Assembly: GCA_029851415.1 (NCBI GenBank)
Contig: CM056743.1
Span: forward strand, 95,454,501 to 95,518,500
Length of the DNA: 64,000 nt
Direction of reading: 5' to 3'
Origin: Eretmocerus hayati
Taxonomy: Eukaryota; Arthropoda; Insecta; Hymenoptera; Aphelinidae
A program made the position numbers and the translations under genes. The notes under the pieces are model-generated. The model saw only the letters and a program-made list of their open reading frames with translations. It had not been told where the DNA came from and searched no databases. The first letter of the stretch is position 1. Each line of letters opens with the position of its first letter. Positions 33,433 to 45,694 of the stretch are shown one piece after another.

Positions 33433-36400
33433 TTTAAAATTTGAGACCCGCTGTTATCTGAGTTTTGTATGTACTTGATTGATTCCCTTGTAGAATTCCG
33501 CACGTAAATTTATGTAAATTATTATTTTTTTTTTCTGTTTTGTACTTTTGAGTTCACTATTGAGGAAGCAATGGTGTAAAATGAGGGATTCTGAATTCGG
33601 AAACTTTCAACTTCATTATTGGATACCTTATGCACGTGATCTGGATCAGGTTAGGACAACCCAGGAATTGAGATTATAACTTGAAGTTTGGATATTTTCA
33701 ATATAAACGTAAGAATACGTTGGATTTGAGTATTTTAGAATCAGTTCGTTCCATCGGGATATGACATATATATATTTCTTTCTTTCAACCGGTTGAACAC
33801 ATCACTATTACATAGCTATTTGTACGCGTGTGATCTGGTCTGGATGGGATTAAGGGGAATTTGGATTGCAATTTTGAATTTCGTGATTTTTCAGTTATCA
33901 GTATATGTCGTTATTAGAGTTTGGCATTTGGATGCTGACTTTTGACCTTGGAATGTGATTTTCGTCAGAATCTCATCCTAAATCGATCGCGAATATAGTC
34001 GTCAAAAAGTTTGTTCTATCCAACAATTAAACAGAATTTTGTTTGCGCAATTGCAGAAACTTACCGAGCAAAATAGAACAAACGATGTCAGTGAGTCAAA
34101 TTTGAACAAGATTTTCATTGTGAATTTTCTTTTTGATCGATCAGGCTTGGTCAGTTGGAGCAGAAGACAATTGTGGCGTCGCTTTCTAGCGTCGGTTGAC
34201 AGACGGGATGTCAAATCGTCGTTTGTGATGCGATTGTTCCAAAAAGTTTTGTAAATAAGTTACAACAATTCATTTAGTGAGTGTGCAGAATCATTTTATT
34301 CAGTGAATTGTAATAAAAAAAAAACGCGAAAAATCTGGTGGAATACAGGGCAACAAGTGTTGGGAAGAGAATAGCATCAGATGAGTATACTATATATAGG
34401 TATACTAGTAGCATTTGGTGGTGTTTTTGAGAGGTAGAACTCAACTTTTCAAGAACTTTTCAGGGCTCTACCAAGACTCAAATGATTGTTGAATGAACTC
34501 AGAATTTTTCAACAAATTCCTGGAAAATCCGCGCCACTTCTGGGAGAAGTTGACTGCTGAGACCACTTGTTGCTGTCACAACATGATTCCATCTGGCCAA
34601 TGCCATAACAATGATTTGTTGATTCTGGACTGGAGGTGAGCTTGAATATGATTTTGGTATAATGGATAGTTGCACATTAAACAATACTAGCAATTTCCAG
34701 TATGGTTGAGACGAATACTCCTACAACTACTGTCATTAAGTTATTTAGAAAAGTTTCTGCATTGGAGGGTTGTGGGCAAGGGGTTGGATTAGTATGTCTG
34801 CAAATATTTAGTGGGTCCTTTTATTTGCTATTCTGAGCTAATTCTATGATTAGCGTTGCATGTAATATTTGGATAATCCTCAATAGCTTTTTGAAAATTC
34901 ATTGATGTAACAGTAAGTTACACTATGATAGTATGTCCATATTGCAAAAGATGATCAAAAATATTCAGGCTCTGCTTGAGATTTCATTTGAAAGGCTCTG
35001 GAATAAGTTATTATCCAAGGTGTTCTGAGGCTGAAAGCCAAAATGATATGAGATCTGACAGGTAAGGGCGACTTTTTGCTTAGATAAGGTAGAATTCTGA
35101 CCCATTATAGGGGTTAGGAAGCATAAAGTTCCCCAGGAGTTGACTACAAAAAGAAAATTCCATATGAAATGTCACAATGAACCACCTCGAAACAAAAATT
35201 TAGTCTTGGGTGTTATCAACTCTCAGTGGCATATATTTAAAATATTCAACACTCTGAAATTTAGTGCTTTGAATAAAATTTTAAATTGATAGATGAATGA
35301 ACTGACGGAAAGACAAGGTTTCAAAATTAGTGCTCGTCAGTTTTCTCATTAATCATGGAAGATTGCAGTATATGTTGACTGTAATGTTGACTTTTGATTT
35401 GCAATCAAGGGTGAGACAAAATGCATGAAATCTAATTGTTTGATGCTTTACTGCTCCGGATCATAAGTCGTAGGTACTACGATTTAACTTTTCTTTTTCA
35501 CTTTAAGCAAATTGGCTTTCTCGAATACTGTCATGAAGTGCTGTTCAGATATGTTGTAGAGTTCAAACTTTCTCAAATGAATGACCCCGTGTCCAGTGAA
35601 TGCCAAAGAACTGATCGGCCATGGGACTTTGCATGATTTTGCTGTGAAATGACTGAAGAGTCTGGGTAATCCCAACAGTTCTATCCTATCAAATCCTGCT
35701 ATACTTGACATACAATTGAATCATGGGTTTATTAGACAGGGTTTTCTTGCTTTCATGTGGAAGGAGAATGTCGATCCCCATTTAGTTCCAGTGATTAACA
35801 TCCATATGCAAAAATATCCCACACATTGGAAATAATGAGGCGTTCTTTGTTAAGAGTCTCGATACATAAAATTCAGTGATTTGGAAACAAAAAATCTATA
35901 TTTCTCTGCAATAGCTCGAAAATATTAGAGCAGAACCTGCGGAATAAATTTTTCTCCTGAATAAGAATAAATACTGGAACAGGAGATTTACCGCATCCTG
36001 AAGAATCGCTCATGGAAGTCCCAAAATAAGTTAAATAATATGCCAAGATAGTCGGGAAGTATGGGATGAAGTAGAGTTTGCAATAACTCGCATTTCTCCT
36101 AGTTGAAAGGAATTCCTGAATTCTTTAGAGGATTGGTCTAGGGACATCCTATGAATAATCTATCTGGTTCCTTTTGTTGAAAATTTAATTTTTTTTTGAT
36201 TTTACTTTTGCTTTGTGTCAAAAATTTCTTTGCTAAAAAAAAAGTGTTTTTGAATCTGAGCTGATCATATTCTAGAATAGAATGTGGTTCCGCGTAACTT
36301 TGTTTGGCGATAAGGCAGCAGACTACCCCAGCAGTTTCCTTCAATCGTCTCAATATTTTAAACATTCTCTTATAATCACACGAGTAAAAATTACTATCTA

Positions 36401-39400
36401 AAGATGGAACTGTAATGTTCGCATAGTCGGTTAGGTTGAATTGCTTGCGGATAAGTTCTTGGAATAGGAATTAATCAGTTGATGCTCATAACATCTTGAC
36501 AAACATGAATCTTTCATGCAAAACTGCTATACATTGAATTATTTCTATGATTGGAATCATCTTAAGCCAGAGTCCTCTGAAGATATACTTTGAAGAAAAA
36601 AAATAAATAAATAAATCATTAATTTAAAAAAGAGATGATGAAAGAATGCTGATTATTTAAATTTGATTTAGACTTTGATACGAAACGAGCGATACTGTTC
36701 TAGGTGTGCAAATTCTTAAAAGATTAGAGTCGTAAAAGTATATACTTTAGAACATAGCTAGCCAGTGAGGTCTCGTAGTCATTTGAGTGCAATGTGAAAC
36801 GATTCGAGTTCCTGAGAAAGTTGTGATATTCTGAGAGATTCTCAAACTGAGTCTGGTTGTCATGGTTACGGAATCATAGTGAACAACAAATTCCAGATAG
36901 ATTCATGGTGGATTCCTTTCGACAAAACTACACGAAGGTATGAGGTCTAATAAATAATCTGAGATTTTTGTTATATATACTTTCCCTTATGTGACCGGTT
37001 TTGGAATGGCAGAGCTAAAGTTCTGAGTTATTTTAAGCGATGAACATGACGATCACAAGATGAATTTTCATTACCTTTTGCACACGTCTAACGCCTATGA
37101 TTTCTTTATTTTCAACCGACTTTAACGTAGAAACTCCTTGCACCTCACGAATAATAGGTGAATTAGAAGTCTTCCTGGGATCCGCGGTTAGTAAGATTCC
37201 CGGTGTTCAAAGATTAGTATTCTCACTGAGAGTCCTCGGATATTCGGCAAGGGTAGGGACGGTGAAGGGGATGATTGGTTTCTACATCCGGTAACACAAA
37301 CTTCGTCGAGCTATGTTTCAGTCTCCATGTATTGAAGTATCTTCAAAATTAGAACCTCAATCCAGCAGTAATGGATTTTGAACGAAACCATTTCAGGGTC
37401 TTGATGATTCTTTGACACTTGAGCTCGTGTGGACTTCTAGAATTTGCGTAGTAGAGCATTGCCTCAATGAATGGAAGTTCCATGATTTCAAAATTACAAT
37501 GAGGGAAACGTATTTTTAATTTAATTCACTTCCGATCTTTTCTATCAAATCCGAGCTATTCGTGATTCTATCGAGATAAGCTCTGAATTTCGCATTATAG
37601 TAGGTCTGTCTTTCATCAAGTGAGAACACGCCGATCACGGAACCTGTTGGTCCCAGCATTTTCATTTTAGAGAATCATTTCTTCAGGAGTCTGTGGTCGT
37701 TCCAGAAGATAATTGAATCTGGTTTTGGGAAGAGCAATACGGTACTGTGGAAGTTTCTGACTCATAAAGAATTCAAATTATGAAACTAGATTCTCTCAAA
37801 TGAACTAATCATGAGGTCTTGGATTTGTTTGAGCGCAATGTGAAGTGATATGGATTCTTGAAATACTTGGAATATTCTATAGAATCTTCACCATCGAACA
37901 TCGGCTTGCTATCTTCAAAATTACGATGAATCATGAGAAAATTCTCATCAATCTATGGCCGAAGTTTTCTCAGCCAGGAACTATTCACGAATCTTATTCA
38001 TTTCAGAATGACTTCGGAATCAATTGAGATAACTTTTGAAGTGATTTATTACGGTCGTTCGATCGGTAGATGACGAGATCGACGTTCTTAAACTGTGAGT
38101 TTGAATTAAGGTTTTGAGAGTTTATGTTTCATAGTCAAAAATATAGGATGGAAACATGACGACCCTTCTGTTCTCAAAACTGAGAGGGGAATTTCAACGA
38201 ATGTAGAATTTGCTCTTGAGTTTCCTAAAGTCTTAAATTCCCTTTTTCTTTATTTTTTTTTTATTTTTGGATTTTTGATGTAAAAAAATGTTGTGTATAG
38301 AAGGTGGAATTGAATTTCTATCCTGAGAACAGTTTATTGTGATGCTATCAAATCAACTTTGAGGTTCCACGAGAATCAAAAGACTAAGAAATGTATCAAG
38401 GATGAGCCCATCATAGTTCAAATTCTTCAATACGGAAAATAAAAATGATCTGAACATACTGGGTTTAGAACTGTAATATTATTTCGGGGAAGGCCCGAAC
38501 TGGGTGAAGATAAGAATGGGAATGGTCATTGTCTGGTAGGAATTTTCAGGAGTTGCGTTTTCAAGTCACCACGACGCGATCGGTTCAGAAAAATCAGTTC
38601 TCTAAATTGAGAATCCGAGTTGTATAAACTCTTATTACTCTTGAGATGGATTCAATATTCTTTTGGTGGTTCATGAGATGAATGAGTAAAAAAAAAATTG
38701 ATATTCTCAAAACACTGCAAAGCTGAGTGCGCACGGAAATTTGAGTTGATTGAAAAGAATGAATAAATGATCAAGACTTGACGGTACCACGTAGAATGAA
38801 CCTAAATTTGTCAAAATTGAATTATTCTGGCTCTATATACGAATGCGTAAATTGAGATTGAGACAGTCTGGCTTGATTGAACAATTCTTGAATTCTGAAT
38901 CAATACCCCTGGGATGGTGGTGTCAATTTATGGAGACAATACGGCCTAACCTGATTTAGTTTTTTTTTTTTTTTTTTTTTTTTTCCAAAGACAGAAGGGG
39001 TACCGTGGTTCAAAAGATTAAAATTCATGATTCAATGAGTCCATAGAGCTCAGCCGAAAGTTCGGAAGTAGAATCTTGAGATTTGGAAGTCAAAAGTTCA
39101 TGAGGGTGTGACTCGGGGTGGCAATTGTCTGGTGTTGACCGGAAGTATGAACAATCTCAGCTTGAATGTGCAAGCTTCCGGATTCGATGAGAAGTTGAGT
39201 CATTTCACTTTAGATTCCATTTGAAATCTCTCTAGACCGGCTTCTCATAATACTTTTTCGTCAAGAAAAAGTGTTCGAAAAACCACGATTCGTGTAATAA
39301 GCGTTCCTTTTCTTGTTCTTTGTTTTAATTCAAAATTAAACTGGGGCCATTCGATTTGAAGAAAAAAAAAAATTTATAACTCCGTGCATGGAAGTAGTGG

Positions 39401-42400
39401 TTTGGATCATCATTTGAAATCTGGCAAAAAAATGCTGGGACTTGGGATGGAATAGAAGGAATGGTGTACATGAAGTTAGATCGATTGAGGACTTTGGGGT
39501 TGAAACGGTGAAATGGGTCTGTAAACGTTGGAATCATAATCTGAATGCCATTAAATCTTTTTCAAATATTAGTATGAATAACCATGAGCAGTGATTCGTC
39601 AACCGAGTGTTGAAATAATTTGTCGTCGTACAATGAAAAGTTCCATTGGAGGGCTTTTTTTTTATATATGTTTGACATTGACTCAATTTTGGAGCTCGTT
39701 AGATTGCCTTCTCATACCAACTCTTCCAGAAAGGAAGAGTGTTAGAAAATAGCTGTCTAAGTAGTAACCGTTTCTCGTTCAGTTATCTATTTCATTTCGA
39801 ATTTGGACGTAAAATTCGGAAACAGATCGATTATGGTATAAACTTTTGGCTTCCTATATTTGCTGCAAACTTGATTCAAAAGGTCTTCGTGACTGGCTTC
39901 CCATAACATTTTTCCAAAAAGGAAAAGTGTTTGAAAATAACAGTTTATACAATGAGATGTTTCTTCTTCAGTTCTCTTTTTGAATGCAAACTCAGATTTT
40001 GGATTCAGAAATGAATCTATGAGAGCAAAAGATATCAGAGCTTTGTTTGGAAGCTCGTCGGAATAAAACGGTATAGCTTGGAATGGATTGGATGACGCGC
40101 GAGTTACTGAGTTCTAGAAAAAAAAGAATTAATTCGTGAGAACTCACATTTTGCAGAGTGAATCTTGATTATACCAACTTAAGGATCTTAAGGTGTTGAG
40201 GTGGAAGTATTGAGCATGGGATTAGCAAGGAATGTTGCAACCGAAAATACAAGTTGTAATTTGCCCAGGGCGCGTTTTTATTTGTCTCTAAAGATGTTTA
40301 AACAGTGAAATTGGTGAGCATTGGATTCAAATCCCCATCTAAAAGATTCATTATTTTGAGGTTAGAAGCTCCTGAGGGTTGTCTTTTGAACATTAGCATG
40401 ACAATGGCAGAAAGTGCTCCACCAATTGGAAGTTGAAAGAGGACGTGAAATTTATTAACGGTCGCGTTAATTGATCTTTCGAAATGACTGTTTCTTGTAG
40501 TCAAAATCTAGACCGTTTTGACCAACAAAAGCTGTTTCAACTTTCTCTTTTCTTCTGAATACTTTCGAACAAAAGGAAAGAAATCAACTGCTCGCAGAAC
40601 ATACCGTGTCACTTGATTTTTCTGTTGGAGACTCAATCTCACCCTTGAAATTTTTGATGAAAAAAAAAATCAACAAATTTATGCACGAGTCTACCTTTGA
40701 GATTTTGATTATTTTCTTGTTTGATCTAATGAAGAAAAGAGTGAGTAATTGAATATTTTTCGGAAGAAAAAAAATTGGCACATACTGAGTCCATTTTCGT
40801 TCGGTTTTTGTTTAAATGATCATGAGTTGAAGTTGGAATGGGATAGAATGGATCGAAGGATATAGTACTCATGGATTTAAAATGATTCAGGTATCCTCTT
40901 ATTTGACGATTGGGGTGGTACTTGTGATGGGATGAAAATTCCAAATGAACGTTCGTTTATGGGTGGAACTTGAGGTGCAATCCTGTGATTCGACTATTTT
41001 CCTTATTGTTGCTTTCAAGCTCAAAAATTGCAGATATTAACGATGGATCTCAACTATGAAGAGATTCTGAAAATTCATCATGTCTCATTTTACAGGGTTA
41101 TTCGGAAGATGCAGTTTCCTTGAGCTTCTGGATCGTGACTGTGGAGGCAATGCTGAACAATGGAGAATATGGAACTGGAATCGATTCAATAACAGCACTT
41201 TGGTAATAATTAATCGTTACTAAAAAAAGTTCTTTCTTCATCATGACTTTGTTAGCCGATTGTAATCCGTGTGGTGGATGGACATGTCATTTTTTCATTG
41301 CGGTTTTCTTTGTTACAGGAAACTATGAGAAAGTCTCGCCTCTGCACCACAAATAGTCCAAACTATCCTGTTTGAACATTTGGCAATCGCAGGATGGAAT
41401 TCGAAAAATATATTTTTTTAAGAAATGTAGATGAAAATAGTGAATTCTGAAGATTGGCGAAAGTGAAATTCTTTGAATACTTTCGAGACTCTGAGTGCGA
41501 AATCTCCCGCGAGGAGTCATGGACATTTCTTCGATGCTTTTGGAAGTTGATTCGAATATTGTGAATTAATCAAAGAACTTCCGAACTATGCAACGAGTTC
41601 TTAAATAAGAGTATGGAGTCGATTGAATGGGTCTTGGTTCATATCTTTGAATTTCTTTTTTTTTTCTTTTTTGATTCTTGATACAATTTGGGACTATTAT
41701 CGCAAAATTTGAGATCTGAATGGCGTTGAGAATTTAGAGGGAGAGTTATTGTATGGAGTATATACTTTGTTCCCTTGAGGAAATATGTGAATGAATTTTG
41801 AGATTTTTCTGAAAAGGAGATGTACTGAAATACTTGGTCCGTCGCAAAGTGGTTGCCTCGATTCTGAGTAGATTTTTTTTTCGCGAAAATTTTGGAATCA
41901 AAATTGTGGAAAAACTTTCGCACGAGAACCTTGAATTCTGGAATCTGTGGAAGCACCTTTGTGCTTTAACGTGAGATTTTTGAAGTTGAGAAGATTTTCA
42001 TGTCCCGAAAATGAACATTGGGATTGTATTGGATAAACGGGAAAAGTGTCGAGATGTAGACAAAATGTGAGCATATATATTCTTTGTAAAACTTTGCAAG
42101 GAAATGTTTGCGACCTAAAAATTGAGCTTAAATTTAGGGAGTATCGAGATATCGTTGGCTTGGAGGTTCGTGGTTATTTTCAGATTCCGAGGGTCTTTGC
42201 TTCTAAGAAACGAGGATTGAAGGAAAGTTTCTGCGTGAGTGGTGCATTGATTGGAATTTTTGAAGAAATGTAGTATGAAATTTGGGGATCTTGCAAGCAG
42301 GCGAGGTTTTTGTAATGAAAGTCCTAAGTTTCGAAAATATGAGGATTTTGTGTTCCGGAACAAAGAATATTAGAAATTGAATGTGACTTTTGTATGAAGA

Positions 42401-45400
42401 GCGCATTAAATGGAATTTGAACTGAAGGATTATACTGAAAATATGACTTTGTGAATTATTCTAAAAATCCGAGAAGAATGCGAAAATATGTCGAAATCAT
42501 ATTTAAAGATGAGAGTTTTGTTCGATTTTGGGGAAAATGTTTCAGCATGTAAATGTTCAATTTAGTTGAGGTAAGTTTCTGAATTTGACGAGTTCATATC
42601 TGGTATTTGTGTGATTTCAATTTCTGGAGAGAATTGTAATTTGATGGAATAAAGACGTCCGGGGTTTCTGCAAATGAGCCCTTTTGAGGTCCAATTGAAG
42701 GACGAGATTTCATGATTTACGAGACTTGTTGTTTTGGATCGAGGCTTTGAAACGAGATTTTTGAGTTTTCGATTTGAATGAGATTGGCCGAGATTGAAAC
42801 TGAAAAATTTGACGTTTTGAATTGGGACACTAAAACTCACACGGTTATGAAAAATTAAGATGCGCTTGGCAAGCTCTTGAGATAGGATTTTCGTCAGCTC
42901 CTGGAATTTTCGTGAATGAGACTGAATTGTAGTTGGAAATTTAAGATTTTCATTTGAGACACTAGGATTTTTGCGATTTTGGAGGTTTGAGGCGAGTTGA
43001 GCAAGAATTTGAGATGAATTAATATCATGAGTTTGTTTGGGGTTGCTATGACGAAATCGATATTTTCGAGTTAGAATCGCGAAATTCGTGGGATTTGTAG
43101 AATTTAAAACTAGGGTTTCTGAGAATTAGCAGATTTGTTGCCGAGATTTTGAGATTGATGAGTATCAGTGTTTGAAATATTTCAGATGCGAGGATTTGAA
43201 CTAGTCAACTGAGATTTCCGGGATTTGAAAGTTTGAGAATTAAGAACTTTTGATTTTGGAGGAGATTATTTTATGAATGGTGTGGTCATGGAAATTTTAA
43301 CTGAAGATTTGCATTGAATTTGATCTTCTTAATTGTGTCTGGCAGTCCGGAAAGAATATTGCGATTGATCAAGATTTTATGAAATTATCATTTTTGTTTG
43401 ATTGTGTATGAGATGTTATACTATGTAAAAATTGTATTTTGGATAATAAAGTTATTGAAGTTTCAGGAAGCTATGCCAGGAGTCTGTGAGATGGTCTGGA
43501 CATTTGAAAAAATGTAACTTGAATGAAATAAAGAGCTATTTATGGTTTTTTGGGACTGCACCTTCTAGGGTTTGAATTCTGTAAGGGGATCGCTATCGGC
43601 TTTCAGATCTATGAGATTTCTCGGGCATATCATCAAAATTGTGGAGATACGACATGGATCTCGAACATGGTTGAGGTTGCAGAATTTCGAGAGTTTTGAG
43701 AAAATTCCAAGTAATAGGATGAACTCTGAAATGATACTGTGCTCCTGGAATAGTGTGAGTGTTACGGAATTCCAAAGGCAATCTCATAATTCTTTGAGAA
43801 ACTTTGTATTGAGAATGTAAATCTTGAAAATATGTTGAGTTTTTATACTGAATGTGAAGATTTCTTTGGAGAGGGAAGAAAAATTGACCATTGCGCGAGA
43901 TTTTTTTGGATCGGAAGTAAGAATATGGATTTTGAGTGAGATTTTTGTATGAGAGATGTGTTGATCGACAATTTAGCTGTATTAGGCCGTATTGGAATAA
44001 TATGATTTTGGAGAATGTGGATAGGAATTCAAGAGGAATGTAGAATATGTCTTGATTGTATCTGTATGTGAGAATTTGATGAGTATGAAAATTTTTTTCG
44101 TAGCGAAAGCGATGTAGGATGTAAACAGTTATTAACGTTTGTAAAAACATTGTCTATTTTTTTCTGTTTTTGAGAAAAAGTATGTTTTTTGAAAGTTGAG
44201 CTTGAATTTGCAGAGGATAGGAGATTTTGGAGGGTACAGGTTGGAATTCCATGGTAATCTGAGGAATGTGAAAAAAAAATTTGTATTCGAAGCAAAGAAA
44301 AATGGAACTGTAGAGATTTCTTTTGGAGTGATACGTTGATTGAATGTTGTTGAGAGAAAAGTCTTAAGACCGTGAATTGAATAACTTTGAAGAAAATTTC
44401 GTACGACTCTTTAGGATCTTGAAGGAATGTGGGGTACCTAAGCCAAAAGTGAAAATGAAAAAGTCAGAGAATTTTGTACTGGTAATGAGCAGATTGGAGA
44501 TTGAATGAGATTTTGCATAGAATGTAAAACGACCGAAACTTTGACTGATATTGTACTAATCATATAATTTTGGAAATCGTGTGAAATTTGAGAAATTGTG
44601 GAATGTGTCAAGGTTGTATCTGATGGAGGAAATTTGGTGAATAGGAAGAGTTTTTGTATGTAAATATGAAAAGTCGGTTTAGTTTTGTGAGAAATATTCC
44701 ACTTAGTAAAAATTATACCTTGAGTAGAAAAAATTTCGGGGTTTCGGAAAGTTATATCAGAGCGTTGTGAGATAGCTCAAGGACTCGGAAAATATTGTGA
44801 ATGATTGAGATCGTCTGTAAATATTGAGATTTGATCTGATTCTGTAAGAAATCTTATTACAACGTCGAATTATACTTCGCATAGGGAAGTTTTCGGAGTT
44901 TCGGAAGATTGTACAAGAGCTTGTGGAGATGATTGAAGTATCTGTGAAATATTGTTATCTGAATAGAAAAAAAAAGAGATTCGGGGGTTTTGGGGATTTT
45001 GAGAATCATGATGAATTCCTGACTAATAGAGAGTTTTCGGAAATGGTGTAACAGAGGTGTGTGTTTCTTTGAGACTGCAATGGGGAATTCAAGGTGGAGT
45101 TGAGAATTCAAGAACCAAGAGATTTGAGATACGAGATTTTGGACTTCAGTGCGAGATTTAAGAAACGATATTTTGGACTTTTGACCGAGGTCTAGATCTA
45201 TATAACAAGAAATTGGATTGAGCGAGATTCCGAGAATTACTGAGCGAGATTACACGATTTTGTAACGTGATTTGGTCATTTTCGAGACTCAGAGGATTTC
45301 TGACGAGATTTTGAAAAGCACGAGATTAAGACGACTTTTTAGCGAGGTTTCTGAGTGGTTACGAGAAATTTGAAACAAGTGATCGGAATTTTGAAAATTT

Positions 45401-45661
45401 TGATTTTTTTTCTTTTATTTATTATTATTATTTTTTTTTTCTTAATTTCGAAAGTTGGAAGATTTAAAAGTGCTGGTTTTTTTTTTGACAGTAAATGTGT
45501 GTAACATAATTGATTTTGTAGTGTAGCAAGTGTCAGTGAGATTGATTGTAAATAGTAAAAATTATGATTATCCGACAATTCCGAGAAAAATGATTTGACA
45601 ATAACTTATAAGCTAGGAGCAATTCTCGAATAAAATGTTGCTTCTCTAAAATGTTATTAAC
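33433..45661 (-). other. 12-kb retroelement leader, no gene seen
   Basis: Internal region between the PBS and ORF1. It has no convincing coding region: frames up to 185 codons on the minus strand (43593-44150) are rich in the residues expected from its base bias. From about 42000 to 45400 the plus strand is very poor in C and rich in G and T, so the retroelement's sense strand is A- and C-rich and G-poor. It holds hairpin modules (39236-39930), a run of 25 T (38960-38984) and an AT-rich stretch at 45400-45480. Parts match 56040-64000 at very different levels of identity. Confidence 0.55.
39236..39930. repeat. Repeated hairpin modules in the leader
   Basis: Three modules share CTGGCTTCTCATAA followed by a stem-loop and then GAAAA plus a T-rich stretch ending near TTCAATT/GAATTTGGA. 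The stems are ACTTTTTC/GAAAAAGT (39252-39272), ACTCTTCC/GGAAGAGT (39720-39740) and ACATTTTTCC/GGAAAAGTGT (39906-39930). The stem letters differ between modules but pairing is kept, apart from one G-T pair. Matching modules are at 61905-61925, 62393-62412 and 62578-62602, and a fourth at 63574-63598. Confidence 0.55.
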
Positions 45662-45680
45662 AATCCCACCGGGGCCTCCA
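45662..45680 (-). promoter_or_regulatory. Primer-binding site for tRNA-Thr
   Basis: The plus strand reads AATCCCACCGGGGCCTCCA, the form of a tRNA 3' end: T-arm AATCCCAC, acceptor strand CGGGGCC, discriminator T and CCA. U73 with this acceptor strand fits eukaryotic tRNA-Thr. On the minus strand it is a 19-nt PBS starting TGG, 14 nt downstream of the LTR end at 45695. It fixes the element's orientation. The 14-nt gap is longer than usual for gypsy elements. Confidence 0.75.
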
Positions 45681-45694
45681 AAAGTTTATTGCTC

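Noticed and set aside
43593..44150. 185-codon minus-strand open frame in the leader
   Set aside because: Composition follows the local base bias (rich in F, Y, H, S, T, Q), with no domain. Its region is not covered by the second element, so frame conservation cannot be judged.
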